Program-made: the position numbers and the translations under genes
Shown here: positions 17,183-25,865 of the stretch, piece after piece
Layout of the letters: every line of letters begins with the position of its first letter
Position numbering within the stretch: the stretch's first letter is position 1
The notes under the pieces: generated by a model
Told to the model about the DNA's origin: nothing
Database searches by the model: none
What the model saw: only the letters and a program-made list of their open reading frames with translations
Assembly (NCBI RefSeq): GCF_000757725.1
Contig: NZ_JJMU01000023.1
Coordinates: 1-49,665, forward strand
Direction: 5' to 3'
Source of the DNA: Sphingobacterium deserti
GTDB taxonomy: Bacteria > Bacteroidota > Bacteroidia > Sphingobacteriales > Sphingobacteriaceae
DNA: 49,665 nt

Positions 17183-17214
17183 CAAAGATAATAATTCAAG
17201 GCTGGTAAATACAA
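17183..17214 (-). promoter_or_regulatory. Consensus promoter of the M3 peptidase gene
   Basis: On the minus strand TTG (17214-17212), a 21-nt spacer and TATCTTTG (17190-17183) match the Bacteroidota consensus. The -7 box ends 22 nt before the ATG at 17160. Confidence 0.8.
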
Positions 17215-17343
17215 AAATCAAGGAGAATCTCTCAGGAACCAAGCTGTGTACTCCCTATCAAGCAGTAACTTGGCTTCATTTTTGAATATTACAGAAACAG
17301 GATTGTTACCTGATAGCATGCTAGAAAATTAAAGAAAAAAGAT

Positions 17344-18096
17344 ATGATTGGAATAGTAGGAGGTGTCGGTCCGCTTGCTGCACTTGACATCGCAACAAAA
17401 ATTATTGAAGAGACACTGACGGAGACAGAGCAGGATCATCTCCCTGTATTGCTGCATTCGCAGCCGCAACTTATTGTTGATAGGGCAGAATATCTATTAG
17501 GGAAGGTTGCTGAAAATCCAGCGTACGCGATAGCAAATAGTATTTTGGAGCTTGAAAAGGAGGGAGCTACAGTCGTAGCGATGCCCTGCCATGCAGCGCA
17601 CGCCCCGCGTATCTTCGAAGTTGTCGAAGAGGAGCTGGTCAAGGCCGGTAGCCGTGTTCGCTTACTTCACTTGGTAGAAGAAACAGCGCAGTTTATCCAG
17701 CACGAAGGAGGCGTTTCTTCTGTTGGCATTTTAGCTACAGCTGTCACAAAGAACAGCGGTTTGTATCGGAATAGTCTTTCCAAGCATGATTTGCAAGCTA
17801 TAGAACCGGATGAAGAGCTGCAAGCCAGGATTGAAGCAGCAATTGCTGATCCTACCTACGGTATTAGAGCGGTATCGTCGCCGGTGAGTAACCGCGCCCG
17901 ACAAGAAATTATCAATGCAATAACAGATTTGAAAAAAGCGGGAGCGCAATCGATTATTATGGGTGGCACGGAATTCAATCTTGCATTACATGAGAAAGAA
18001 AGCGATGGACTGCCGCTTATCGACCCGAATAGAATTCTTGCTCGCGCGCTTATTCGGGAATTTGCGCTCAACAAACTACGGGGATTATCTATATGA
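17344..18096 (+). CDS. Aspartate/glutamate racemase family protein with one catalytic Cys
   Basis: The 250-residue protein begins with IGIVGGVGPLA, the aspartate racemase fingerprint, and has the two-domain length of the Asp/Glu racemase superfamily. The first catalytic cysteine is present (MPCHAAHA, Cys82). The second, normally in a GCTE motif, is Gly208 in MGGTEF. Classical racemases need both cysteines as paired acid/base residues, so this enzyme may act on one enantiomer only, use another residue, or have a different reaction. It is flanked by a minus-strand peptidase and Rieske gene and appears to be transcribed alone. Confidence 0.88.
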   Translation: MIGIVGGVGPLAALDIATKIIEETLTETEQDHLPVLLHSQPQLIVDRAEYLLGKVAENPAYAIANSILELEKEGATVVAMPCHAAHAPRIFEVVEEELVKAGSRVRLLHLVEETAQFIQHEGGVSSVGILATAVTKNSGLYRNSLSKHDLQAIEPDEELQARIEAAIADPTYGIRAVSSPVSNRARQEIINAITDLKKAGAQSIIMGGTEFNLALHEKESDGLPLIDPNRILARALIREFALNKLRGLSI

Positions 18097-18131
18097 TATA
18101 GGTTTTAAGAACTTTGTTTGCTGTGGATGTA

Positions 18132-18464
18132 TTAAAATAACGTACTCCACCAATTTTTTTTAATGCCTACATACCATGACCCTTGCTCTTGTTTGGTAGG
18201 ATAAACCTGCACAAAGTTATTTTGTCCAACATCTCCTTTACCTGACTTGAAATCAAAACGATGCCTGTGATAAGGGCACACCAGCTTCTGTTCTTCGCAC
18301 CAACCCTGCGACAGATCCGCGCCAGCGTGTGGGCAGCGTGCCGCTGTGGCGTAAATTTGACCTTGTGACAACAACAAGCAAAGAGTTTTGCTGCCTACCT
18401 TGATTTTTAAAATTTCTCCCTCCTTTTTTGGAGGAACAATAACATGCCATTCCAACCTATCCAT
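18132..18464 (-). CDS. Small Rieske-type [2Fe-2S] protein
   Basis: The 110-residue protein is a single Rieske domain with both ligand pairs intact: Cys44-x-His46 (CPHAG) and Cys63-x-x-His66 (CPYHRHRF). It resembles the ferredoxin components of dioxygenases or the NirD-like small Rieske proteins, which pass electrons in the cytosol. No partner oxygenase or reductase lies nearby. The frame extends upstream to a TTG at 18512, but that extension lies in the typA terminator (18488-18525), so the ATG at 18464 is the start. A TATCTTTA sequence ends three bases before this ATG. Confidence 0.9.
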   Translation of the reverse strand: MDRLEWHVIVPPKKEGEILKIKVGSKTLCLLLSQGQIYATAARCPHAGADLSQGWCEEQKLVCPYHRHRFDFKSGKGDVGQNNFVQVYPTKQEQGSWYVGIKKNWWSTLF

Positions 18465-18487
18465 CTTTAAAGATAGAAAACTGGCAC

Positions 18488-18525
18488 CAAAAGTAAAAGG
18501 AGCCTCAGACAACTGAAGCTCCTTT
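18488..18525 (-). terminator. Terminator downstream of typA
   Basis: AAAGGAGC (18496-18503) pairs with GCTCCTTT (18518-18525), and the inner bases extend the stem to about 13 bp with one G-U pair and a 4-nt loop. On the minus strand it is followed by TTTTACTTTTG. It lies 61 nt after the typA stop, between typA and the Rieske gene. Confidence 0.75.
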
Positions 18526-18585
18526 CAATTTTATATTTTTTAGCGTTTAATTAGATTTGTCTAAAACCTAAATAGGCGCTATAGA

Positions 18586-20391
18586 TTACTGGAATTTTTT
18601 CGCGTTAATTTTACGATCACCTTCAGAAAGGTAAATCTTACGCAAACGCATAGATTGCGGAGTAACCTCGATGTATTCATCTGCTTGAATGTATTCCATA
18701 CATTCTTCCAAAGAGAATTTAATTGCCGGTGCGATACGCGTGTTATCATCTGAACCAGACGCACGCATATTTGTCAATTGCTTCCCTTTAGTGATATTGA
18801 TCGTTAAATCGTTGTCGCGGATATGCTCCCCTAAGATCTGTCCTTCATAAATATCCACACCTGGATCCACGAAGAAGCGACCACGATCTTGCAATTTATC
18901 GATAGAGTACGCTGTAGTAGATCCTGTATCCAAAGAAATCAATACACCTGCTAAACGGCCTGGGATCGTCCCTTTCCATGGCTCATAGCCTTTCAAACGG
19001 TGGGCCATTACAGCTTCACCGGCGGTAGCTGTCAACACATTATTCCGTAATCCGATAATACCACGTGAAGGGATAGAAAACTCTAAGTGTTGCATTTCGC
19101 CTTTCGATTCCATGATCAATAGTTCGCCCTTACGCTGCGTAACCAACTCGATCACTTTACCAGATACATCACCCGGTACGTCTACCACCAATTCTTCTAT
19201 TGGCTCGCATTTTACACCGTCAATCTCTTTGACAATTACTTGTGGCTGACCCACCTGTAGTTCATAACCTTCGCGGCGCATTGTTTCGATCAATACCGAC
19301 AAGTGAAGGATACCACGGCCGTAAACCAACCAAGCGTCTGGAGACTCCGTAGGGACTACACGCAGGGCAAGGTTTTTCTCTAACTCTTTTTGTAAACGAT
19401 CGTATATGTGGCGGGATGTTACAAATTTACCTTCTTTACCAAAGAATGGTGAGTTGTTGATGGTGAACAACATATTCATTGTTGGCTCATCAATATGCAT
19501 CACCTCTAGTTGTTCAGGGTTCTCAAAATCGGCAATGGTATCACCGATTTCAAAACCTTCGATACCAACAACAGCACAGATATCACCTGCATGAACCTCT
19601 GAAACTTTTATACGGCCCAAACCTTCGAACACTTGCAATTCCTTCACACGTGACTTTACAATTTTCCCATCACGTTTTACCAATGAAACAGGTTGGTTTT
19701 CTTTGATAACCCCACGTGCAATACGGCCGATAGCAATACGACCAACAAATGTTGAGTAGTCTAATGAAGTAACTTGCATTTGCAACGTACCCTCAGACAC
19801 TTGTGGTGCTGGAATGTGTTCCAAGATAGCGTCCAATAGATCTGTGAAGTCTGTCGTTGGCTTTTTCCAGTCGGTAGACATCCATCCTTGTTTAGATGAA
19901 CCGTATAATACCGGGAAATCCAATTGCTCTTCTGTCGCCCCTAAGTTGAAGAACAAGTCAAAAACGTTCTCATAGACCTCATCTGGACGACAGTTCTCTT
20001 TATCGACTTTATTGACGACAACGATAGGCTTGATACCTAAACCAAGTGCTTTACCTGTTACAAAACGTGTTTGCGGCATCGGACCTTCAAAAGCGTCAAC
20101 CAAAAGTACAACACCATCAGCCATTTTTAACACGCGCTCTACCTCACCACCGAAATCGGCGTGACCAGGCGTGTCAATAATATTGATCTTGACATCCTTA
20201 TATTTTACCGATACGTTTTTGGAAACGATAGTGATTCCACGCTCACGTTCCAAATCGTTATTATCTAAAATTAGTTCACCAGCATTCTCGTTCTCACGGA
20301 ATTGATTAGTGAAATATAAAATCTTATCAACGAGGGTAGTTTTACCGTGGTCAACGTGTGCGATAATCGCAATATTTCTGATGTTTTGCAT
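18586..20391 (-). CDS. typA: Ribosome-associated GTPase TypA/BipA
   Basis: TypA is a translational GTPase that acts in ribosome assembly and stress adaptation. The 601-residue product has G1 AHVDHGKT (11-18), the G2 region RERGITI, G3 [16 protein letters not shown]4 NKVD, then EF-G-like domains II, III and V and the TypA C-terminal domain. The upstream extension to 20427 starts at a TTG within the terminator/promoter overlap and is rejected; ATG 20391 gives [14 protein letters not shown], as in homologues. The leader from the -7 box at 20432-20425 is about 30 nt. Confidence 0.97.
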   Translation of the reverse strand: MQNIRNIAIIAHVDHGKTTLVDKILYFTNQFRENENAGELILDNNDLERERGITIVSKNVSVKYKDVKINIIDTPGHADFGGEVERVLKMADGVVLLVDAFEGPMPQTRFVTGKALGLGIKPIVVVNKVDKENCRPDEVYENVFDLFFNLGATEEQLDFPVLYGSSKQGWMSTDWKKPTTDFTDLLDAILEHIPAPQVSEGTLQMQVTSLDYSTFVGRIAIGRIARGVIKENQPVSLVKRDGKIVKSRVKELQVFEGLGRIKVSEVHAGDICAVVGIEGFEIGDTIADFENPEQLEVMHIDEPTMNMLFTINNSPFFGKEGKFVTSRHIYDRLQKELEKNLALRVVPTESPDAWLVYGRGILHLSVLIETMRREGYELQVGQPQVIVKEIDGVKCEPIEELVVDVPGDVSGKVIELVTQRKGELLIMESKGEMQHLEFSIPSRGIIGLRNNVLTATAGEAVMAHRLKGYEPWKGTIPGRLAGVLISLDTGSTTAYSIDKLQDRGRFFVDPGVDIYEGQILGEHIRDNDLTINITKGKQLTNMRASGSDDNTRIAPAIKFSLEECMEYIQADEYIEVTPQSMRLRKIYLSEGDRKINAKKFQ

Positions 20392-20418
20392 TGAGCGATA
20401 CTGTATTATAAAAAATTC

Positions 20419-20447
20419 GAGGTGCAAAGATAATTATTTTGCACCTC
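20419..20447 (-). terminator. kbl terminator containing the typA -7 box
   Basis: GAGGTGCAAA (20419-20428) and TTTGCACCTC (20438-20447) form a perfect 10-bp stem with a 9-nt loop. On the minus strand it is followed by GAATTTTTTATAAT and lies 22 nt beyond the kbl stop. The same bases contain TATCTTTG (20432-20425), the best promoter box for typA, in the same orientation. Confidence 0.8.
20425..20432 (-). promoter_or_regulatory. -7 box of typA inside the kbl terminator
   Basis: Minus-strand TATCTTTG matches TAnnTTTG and lies 34 nt before the typA ATG. It is embedded in the loop and the 3' arm of the terminator hairpin of the preceding gene. Confidence 0.6.
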
Positions 20448-20468
20448 AAATTTTTATTTTTTATATTA

Positions 20469-21659
20469 TTATTTTATTACGTTTAATTCCTTACCCACTT
20501 TCGAAAATGCGGCTATGGCTTTATCAAGATGTTCGATTTCATGCCCGGCAGATATTTGCACCCTTATTCGCGCTTTTCCCTGAGGAACAACAGGATAATA
20601 AAACCCGATCACATAGATGCCTTCTTCTAACATTTTAGCAGCAAATTCTTGCGCTAATTTCGCATCATACAACATGACGGGGACGATGGGATGAAATCCA
20701 GGTTTGATGTCAAACCCTGCCGCAGTCATCTTTTCCCGGAAGTACTGTGTATTGCCCTCCAGTTTATCACGTAAGGAAGTTGTCTCACTCAACATATCCA
20801 ACACTTCTATGGAAGCTCCGGCGATGGATGGTGCCAGCGTATTGGAGAATAGGTACGGTCGCGAACGTTGGCGTAACATGTCAATGATCTCCTTCCGCCC
20901 GGATGTAAATCCCCCGGATGCACCTCCCAGCGCCTTACCCAAGGTTCCGGTTATGATATCTACGCGATCGATCACATCAAACAACTCATGGGTACCTCTA
21001 CCTGTCTTCCCTATAAAACCAGAACAATGCGATTCATCGATCATTACTAAAGCTTCATATTTATCGGCCAAATCGCAAATTTCATCCAAAGGCGCGACAG
21101 AACCATCCATCGAAAAGGCACCATCGGTTACAATAATGCGATGCCGAGCGTCAGCCGCCGCTTTTAGTTGTTCTTCCAAATCGGCCATATCGCAATTTTT
21201 ATAACGGAAGCGCTGCGCTTTACATAAACGTACACCGTCGATGATTGAGGCGTGGTTCAGTTCATCCGATATAATCGCATCCTCCGCCCCAAACAAGGGC
21301 TCGAACACGCCGCCATTGGCATCAAATGCGGCAGCATAAAGAATAGTATCCTCCATACCCAAGAAGGATGAAATTTTTGCCTCTAATGCTTTATGAAGAT
21401 CTTGTGTACCGCATATAAATCGTACCGAGGACATGCCATAACCATGGCTGTCTATAGCTTTTTTTGCCGCCTCTATCACCTTGGGATGCGATGAAAGGCC
21501 TAAATAGTTATTGGCACAAAAATTAATCACTTCCTCGCCTGTGGACACTTTAATATCAGCACCCTGGGGCGTAGTGATAACGCGTTCTTCCTTATATAAT
21601 CCAGCCTCTTTAATAGCGGCAAGTTCCTTTTCCAATGCGGGTTTTAACGTTTTAAACAT
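20469..21659 (-). CDS. kbl: Glycine C-acetyltransferase (2-amino-3-ketobutyrate CoA ligase)
   Basis: Kbl uses PLP to interconvert 2-amino-3-oxobutyrate plus CoA and glycine plus acetyl-CoA in threonine breakdown. The 396-residue protein belongs to the alpha-oxoamine synthases: substrate-binding [14 protein letters not shown] near 48-61, the [18 protein letters not shown] segment, and the PLP-lysine motif [13 protein letters not shown]. Length and sequence are closer to Kbl than to BioF, though members of this family can be hard to tell apart. A TTG at 21668 is not needed; ATG 21659 is used. No threonine dehydrogenase gene is adjacent in the window. Confidence 0.93.
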   Translation of the reverse strand: MFKTLKPALEKELAAIKEAGLYKEERVITTPQGADIKVSTGEEVINFCANNYLGLSSHPKVIEAAKKAIDSHGYGMSSVRFICGTQDLHKALEAKISSFLGMEDTILYAAAFDANGGVFEPLFGAEDAIISDELNHASIIDGVRLCKAQRFRYKNCDMADLEEQLKAAADARHRIIVTDGAFSMDGSVAPLDEICDLADKYEALVMIDESHCSGFIGKTGRGTHELFDVIDRVDIITGTLGKALGGASGGFTSGRKEIIDMLRQRSRPYLFSNTLAPSIAGASIEVLDMLSETTSLRDKLEGNTQYFREKMTAAGFDIKPGFHPIVPVMLYDAKLAQEFAAKMLEEGIYVIGFYYPVVPQGKARIRVQISAGHEIEHLDKAIAAFSKVGKELNVIK

Positions 21660-21671
21660 GTTTAGCAAATT

Positions 21672-21754
21672 AAAAAGTGATAATTCAAAAGTTAGAAGTC
21701 AAAATTAAAAAGTCAAAAGTGATAATTCCAAAGTCAAAAGTGATAACTCAAAAA
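21672..21754. repeat. Short degenerate tandem repeats upstream of kbl
   Basis: Three copies of AAAAGTGATAAYTC occur at about 21674-21686, 21715-21728 and 21736-21749, interleaved with AAAAGTCAAAAGT-like units. The two right-hand copies share AGTCAAAAGTGATAA exactly. The array lies just before the kbl start, where the promoter should be, and contains no reading frame. Confidence 0.7.
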
Positions 21755-21855
21755 ACGCACAGCAATCTACACCCTATAATGTTGCGACTTAGATCTAACT
21801 GACTGCGAAGATAAAGCTATAATTGAAAACTAAGGCATGAAATGGATTACTTAAT

Positions 21856-23103
21856 TTATTCGTAACGTAGTGCTTCTACGGGATCGAGTTTTGATGCTTT
21901 TGACGCTGGATAATAACCGGACAGTATCCCGACGATTATACACACCGATATTCCTAAACCCATCCATTGCCAAGGAATAATGAAATCGGCGCCCAGCGCC
22001 AAGGCCAACAAATTGCCTATGGTAATTCCTAATATAATGCCTGCGATCCCACCTAACACACAAATCACAATGGCCTCCATTAAGAATTGTTTACGGATAA
22101 CATTTGGCGTAGCGCCAATTGCCTTCCGTACGCCTATTTCCCGCGTACGCTCAGTAACGGATACGAGCATAATATTCATTAAACCTATTGATGCACCAAC
22201 CAATGTGATAAACGCAATAATGATTGCTCCCATCGTCACATAGCTGAGATTTTGCATCAGAATTTGGGCTACAGCATCTGACTTAACAATCTCAAAATCA
22301 TTAGATTGCTTCGCATTTAACCCCCGTATTTTACGGAACGTCGCTACAGCTTCCCCTTCGGCTGCATCCATCTTAAACGGATCGCTAGACATTACGGTAA
22401 TGATAAAAGATGGGTTTCCGCGCGCCATCATCGCTCGACCGCGAGAAAGGGGAACGAAACAGGCTTTGTCAGATCCGAAGCCGGCGCTGGATCCTTTGCT
22501 CTCTAAAACGCCAATCACCGTAAACCGATCGCCGCCTAACGAAATATACTCCCCTAACGGATTTTTATTGTTTTTAAACAACTTATCTTTTACCTCTTTG
22601 CCAATAATAACCACGCTCGCTGCATTTTCAACATCTTGCGTGGTAAAATTACGCCCATCCGCAAGTTTGTAGCCGGACGTTTGAAGATAGTTTTCATCGG
22701 TTCCTAAAACACCGATGTTAGGATTGGTTTTTTCATTTTGGTATTTCGCGGTGGCGCCCCATGTAACATTTGCATTAAGCGATACCAATGCGCCAAAATC
22801 AAAATTACGTTTGAAATCCAAAGCGTCTTGATAGGTTATGGCTGGAAAGATTTTCGCTTGGCTCCCCGAATCTCCAATCCGAACGTTAACGCCTCGGTTT
22901 CGTATATTGAAAGAATTAGAGCCCATGGAAGAGAAAGAGTTGGTAAGGGAGCTTTGTATTGCATCGATGGAAGTGAGCACTCCGATTAATGCCATAATAC
23001 CGATGGCGATGATCAGCGCCGTTAAAAATGTACGCAACTTGTTACTTACAATAGATTGTAAGGCCAACTTTACATTCTCCCGATAAGACATGTTAACCGA
23101 CAT
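21856..23103 (-). CDS. ABC transporter permease, MacB/FtsX type
   Basis: The 415-residue protein has an N-terminal transmembrane helix (about 20-45), a large periplasmic MacB-type domain (about 50-280) and three C-terminal helices with the FtsX signature (GLMNIMLVSVTERTREIGVRKAIGA, about 310-334). This is the layout of the permease subunit of MacB or LolC-like mechanotransmission transporters. No ATPase subunit lies next to it, so it must pair with one encoded elsewhere. The start could be ATG 23103 or the in-frame ATG 23091 (MSYRENVKLALQS), which matches many homologues. Confidence 0.92.
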   Translation of the reverse strand: MSVNMSYRENVKLALQSIVSNKLRTFLTALIIAIGIMALIGVLTSIDAIQSSLTNSFSSMGSNSFNIRNRGVNVRIGDSGSQAKIFPAITYQDALDFKRNFDFGALVSLNANVTWGATAKYQNEKTNPNIGVLGTDENYLQTSGYKLADGRNFTTQDVENAASVVIIGKEVKDKLFKNNKNPLGEYISLGGDRFTVIGVLESKGSSAGFGSDKACFVPLSRGRAMMARGNPSFIITVMSSDPFKMDAAEGEAVATFRKIRGLNAKQSNDFEIVKSDAVAQILMQNLSYVTMGAIIIAFITLVGASIGLMNIMLVSVTERTREIGVRKAIGATPNVIRKQFLMEAIVICVLGGIAGIILGITIGNLLALALGADFIIPWQWMGLGISVCIIVGILSGYYPASKASKLDPVEALRYE

Positions 23104-23199
23104 GGCAAGTTATTTCCACCAAAATACGGGAAAAAGTTAAAAACAGAAAGCGAATCTGAAAAAGATAAGACCGCAGCCTGCGCGCCGCAGTCTTGTACA

Positions 23200-23613
23200 T
23201 TAGTCGATTCTTTTCCAGGTTTCGGTGCGACCGAGCAACGATACGCCCATGTATCCACGGATATCGAGCTTATCCTTGCCTTTCAGCGTCATCTTGCAGC
23301 TATACGTCTTTCCCGATTTCGGATCGTAAATCTGACCACCGGAATAGGTGTCTCCATCTTTCGTGAAATTTGTTAAAATTTCCAGCCCCTGTATTTTTCG
23401 GGATCTTAATTTCTCATCCGGGTTCTTTGCATCTTTCTTATTTGCATCCTTTATCCAGTAAAGCTTCCCGTAATATTTATCGCTTTTTTTGTAAATTTCT
23501 ATCTTGCCTTCGCCACTGGGATTTTGCCATTTGCCTACGATGGGATCATTTGCCTGCGCAAAAAGAAGTACTGCAAAAAATACAGAAACAATAGTTAATA
23601 CAACCTTTTTCAT
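23200..23613 (-). CDS. DUF2147 family secreted protein
   Basis: The 137-residue protein has a signal peptide (residues 1-20, ending FAQA) and the DUF2147 domain, recognised from the opening P-I-V-G-K-W-x-x-P-x-G-x-G-x-I-E-I-Y pattern, the central L-x-G-L-x-I-L segment and the C-terminal Y-x-G-x-S-L-x-G-R-T-E-T-W-K-R. It is a small beta-barrel, calycin-like in predicted shape, exported to the periplasm. Function is unknown. The gene is 97 bp upstream of the permease on the same strand and may share transcription with it. Confidence 0.9.
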   Translation of the reverse strand: MKKVVLTIVSVFFAVLLFAQANDPIVGKWQNPSGEGKIEIYKKSDKYYGKLYWIKDANKKDAKNPDEKLRSRKIQGLEILTNFTKDGDTYSGGQIYDPKSGKTYSCKMTLKGKDKLDIRGYMGVSLLGRTETWKRID

Positions 23614-23821
23614 ATGTTTATCGTGTAATGAGTGAGCAGGATAAGCGTCATCCTTGTTTGGACTTAGAAAACTTACCCCAGATAACTGTTTATAATCTTA
23701 GGTTAAAGATACGCATTATTCATATGCAAGCATAGTATTCGGCTCAAAAAAAGTTTTTTTTGCTTTCGTTCCTGATACATTTGGAATCACGACGTCCGAT
23801 TTCGATGATTCTGTTATAATC

Positions 23822-23842
23822 ATGCCTTTTGGCATTTTTTTT
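23822..23842 (+). terminator. Orphan intrinsic terminator-like hairpin
   Basis: ATGCC-TTTT-GGCAT is followed by a run of eight T. The stem is short (5 bp). No plus-strand gene ends upstream, and the hairpin lies 42 nt before the ATG at 23884, so it could end a small transcript or act as an attenuator. The rest of the 270-bp gap (23614-23883) shows no gene. Confidence 0.4.
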
Positions 23843-23883
23843 GACTATACCCTTTTATTGTTTTATAGTATAATACGTAACTT

Positions 23884-24231
23884 ATGAGATTTATTATCAG
23901 TCTATTGCTAACCGGCTTAGTGATTGCCGTCGCATCTTTTATCGTACCTGGGGCGCATGTTGACGGGTTTGGCTGGGCAATTATCACTGGCTTGGTGATT
24001 GGTTTAGTTAACGCTGTTGTCGGTGGAATTCTACGGCTATTTACTTTTCCCTTAAACTGGTTAACGTTCGGTCTCGTATCGTTTATTATTACGGTGTTAA
24101 TGATAATGCTTAGTGATAGTGTGATGGGTAGCAAATTCGACGTAGACGGTTTTTGGACTGCCGCGCTTTTTGCTATCGTCGTAGCGGTTATTGAGATGTT
24201 TTTGGGAAGGCTTGCAGGAACCAAAGAGTGA
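23884..24231 (+). CDS. Phage holin family 4-like membrane protein (PF04020)
   Basis: The 115-residue protein consists of four transmembrane helices (about 3-22, 30-52, 60-80 and 90-110). The pattern W-A-I-I-T-G-L-V-I-G-L-V-N-A-V, then P-L-N-W-L-T-F-G-L, is that of PF04020, a common small bacterial membrane protein wrongly named after phage holins. There are no phage genes around it, so a lysis role is unlikely. Function is unknown. It is transcribed alone. Confidence 0.88.
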   Translation: MRFIISLLLTGLVIAVASFIVPGAHVDGFGWAIITGLVIGLVNAVVGGILRLFTFPLNWLTFGLVSFIITVLMIMLSDSVMGSKFDVDGFWTAALFAIVVAVIEMFLGRLAGTKE

Positions 24232-24394
24232 TATCAATGACTATTAGGCAAGGTGCTAACATTCATAGTGGCATGCCGAATAGTAAGCATTTTGTACATA
24301 ACGATTAATTGGTCTACTTTAAAAAGTCGGGACGCTTTAAATGATGATGCGGTAATAATCAAGCTCCGATAACGAACGGAGTTGGTAGAAAGAA

Positions 24395-24428
24395 AAAATA
24401 GGTAAGGCTTTTTCGCCCTACCTATTTT
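24395..24428 (-). terminator. Terminator of the DUF4374-TonB receptor operon
   Basis: AAAATAGGTA-A-GGC and GCC-C-TACCTATTTT form a 13-bp stem with one mismatch and a 6-nt loop. On the minus strand the stem ends in TATTTTTTC. It lies 23 nt beyond the DUF4374 stop and may also serve the plus-strand gene ending at 24231. Confidence 0.82.
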
Positions 24429-24451
24429 ATATGTGTTATAGACCGTAGTTA

Positions 24452-25864
24452 TTAGTATGCTCCTAAATAGAAGCTACCTGACTGATTTTTCAACCTAGCA
24501 CCTTTCGTGATCTGTTTGGTCTTCCAGTTGATAAGGTAAAGATTTCCGTCTACACCGTTTGGTGTCATCGGCACGTAAGCATAGTCACCAGCTACACCAA
24601 TATTTTGATATTGACCAAAAGTACCCGTGATAGCCGCAATGCCTTGTGCATTATTTGCAGAGCGACCTGAGAACCCAATATCGGTCTGATTTTCTGTTTG
24701 CAATTTCGTAGCTGTTCTTGCTGTAAGATCTACCAAAGCAATAAAACCACCATCTACATTTGCCTCTGTGTATAACACAACAGCGACACCATCTCTGATG
24801 TATCTCCATGCTCTTATCGACACATTGTTTGATGCACCCAAAGCTGTTTTCAAGTCGAAATTGTAGCTATTGTCATACTCATTTGTAGATCCGTTGATAC
24901 GTAAAATTTGCGAACCCGATGTTGCTGTAGCTTGGTACACGTTACCGTCTGTCCCTACGTACTGCGTCATCGTCCGGTAAGAGTGGTTGTTTGTTTTGCT
25001 GATCGCAGGATCCGCATAGATAAGTTTAGGATTGGCTAATGAAGGGTAATCAACAACCAAAGTCGCTGTACCTAACTCTCTTACACCGCTACTCCATGTT
25101 TGATTTCCGCTGTTATTGACGGTTGATTTTTTGGTTACATCTGTTCTAGTCAAGTTACAACCAATGAAGACTTTGGTTTTTGCGGCATTGATAATCGGCA
25201 CATCAATACGACCAATCTGGTAACCCGCTTTTGTTTGTTCAGCTGTGAAAGGAATAACGAACTCTGTTTGGCGCGTTATCTGCGGATCATCCAGATCCAA
25301 AACAGCTATTTCTGCAGTACTTTTTACATCGACGAAGTCAGCATTTGCGCCAGCTGCAGATCCGGTTATCACTGCAGACGCATAAACGCCGATCCCAACG
25401 CCTTCAGCAGCAACTACCCAACGTGGAGCAGTACCAAGAATTGGTTCTGTATTTACCTCTTCCCCTGTATCAACAAAATCTTTCCCACCATTCACTCTGT
25501 ATTTATTAAATATCCCACCATCATTACCCGTATATTGGATATTGTACAAAAAATTTCCGTTTGCGGAACCTTGCACGCGTGCAGTACGCTGCGAGCGCAG
25601 ACCGTAACCACTAGTGAAAACATTTACTTCGAAATTTGGGTCTTTGGCCTGATCTAATGAGATAGAATAAGCCATAGTACCGCCATTACCGGCAGTATTT
25701 TCCGCATCAGGAAAAGCTGCAGTAAGCGTTATTAAACTTCTTTCCCATGCATCTGGCCCAGAAGGCTGGCTCCCCGCAGGGGCATTATCTTTTTTACAAC
25801 CTGCTAAAGTAGCTACCGCGACCGCAGAGCCAAACGTTAGTGTTTTAAACAAACTAGTTCTCAT
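24452..25864 (-). CDS. DUF4374 surface lipoprotein (XusB-like)
   Basis: The 470-residue protein has a lipoprotein signal ending at Cys23 (TLAGC) followed by KKDN, and a long all-beta region whose repeated strands fit a beta-propeller. I recognise it as DUF4374. In Bacteroides thetaiotaomicron the DUF4374 lipoprotein XusB is encoded next to the TonB-dependent receptor XusA and captures ferric siderophores made by other bacteria. Here the gene starts one base after the stop of a TonB-dependent receptor gene, so they form one operon and probably one outer-membrane uptake unit. The ligand is inferred from the family and context, not from visible binding residues. The acidic or lysine-rich export signal after the Cys is not clear. 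Confidence 0.88.
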   Translation of the reverse strand: MRTSLFKTLTFGSAVAVATLAGCKKDNAPAGSQPSGPDAWERSLITLTAAFPDAENTAGNGGTMAYSISLDQAKDPNFEVNVFTSGYGLRSQRTARVQGSANGNFLYNIQYTGNDGGIFNKYRVNGGKDFVDTGEEVNTEPILGTAPRWVVAAEGVGIGVYASAVITGSAAGANADFVDVKSTAEIAVLDLDDPQITRQTEFVIPFTAEQTKAGYQIGRIDVPIINAAKTKVFIGCNLTRTDVTKKSTVNNSGNQTWSSGVRELGTATLVVDYPSLANPKLIYADPAISKTNNHSYRTMTQYVGTDGNVYQATATSGSQILRINGSTNEYDNSYNFDLKTALGASNNVSIRAWRYIRDGVAVVLYTEANVDGGFIALVDLTARTATKLQTENQTDIGFSGRSANNAQGIAAITGTFGQYQNIGVAGDYAYVPMTPNGVDGNLYLINWKTKQITKGARLKNQSGSFYLGAY

Positions 25865-25865
25865 A

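Noticed and set aside
18465..18512. N-terminal extension of the Rieske protein beginning at TTG 18512
   Set aside because: The extension lies within the typA terminator hairpin and has no family counterpart; ATG 18464 gives a normal Rieske domain.
20392..20427. Upstream extension of typA
   Set aside because: It lies in the kbl terminator/typA promoter overlap. TypA proteins begin with the [18 protein letters not shown] start used here.
23884..24231. Prophage remnant suggested by the 'phage holin' family name
   Set aside because: PF04020 proteins are common chromosomal membrane proteins and no other phage gene is nearby.
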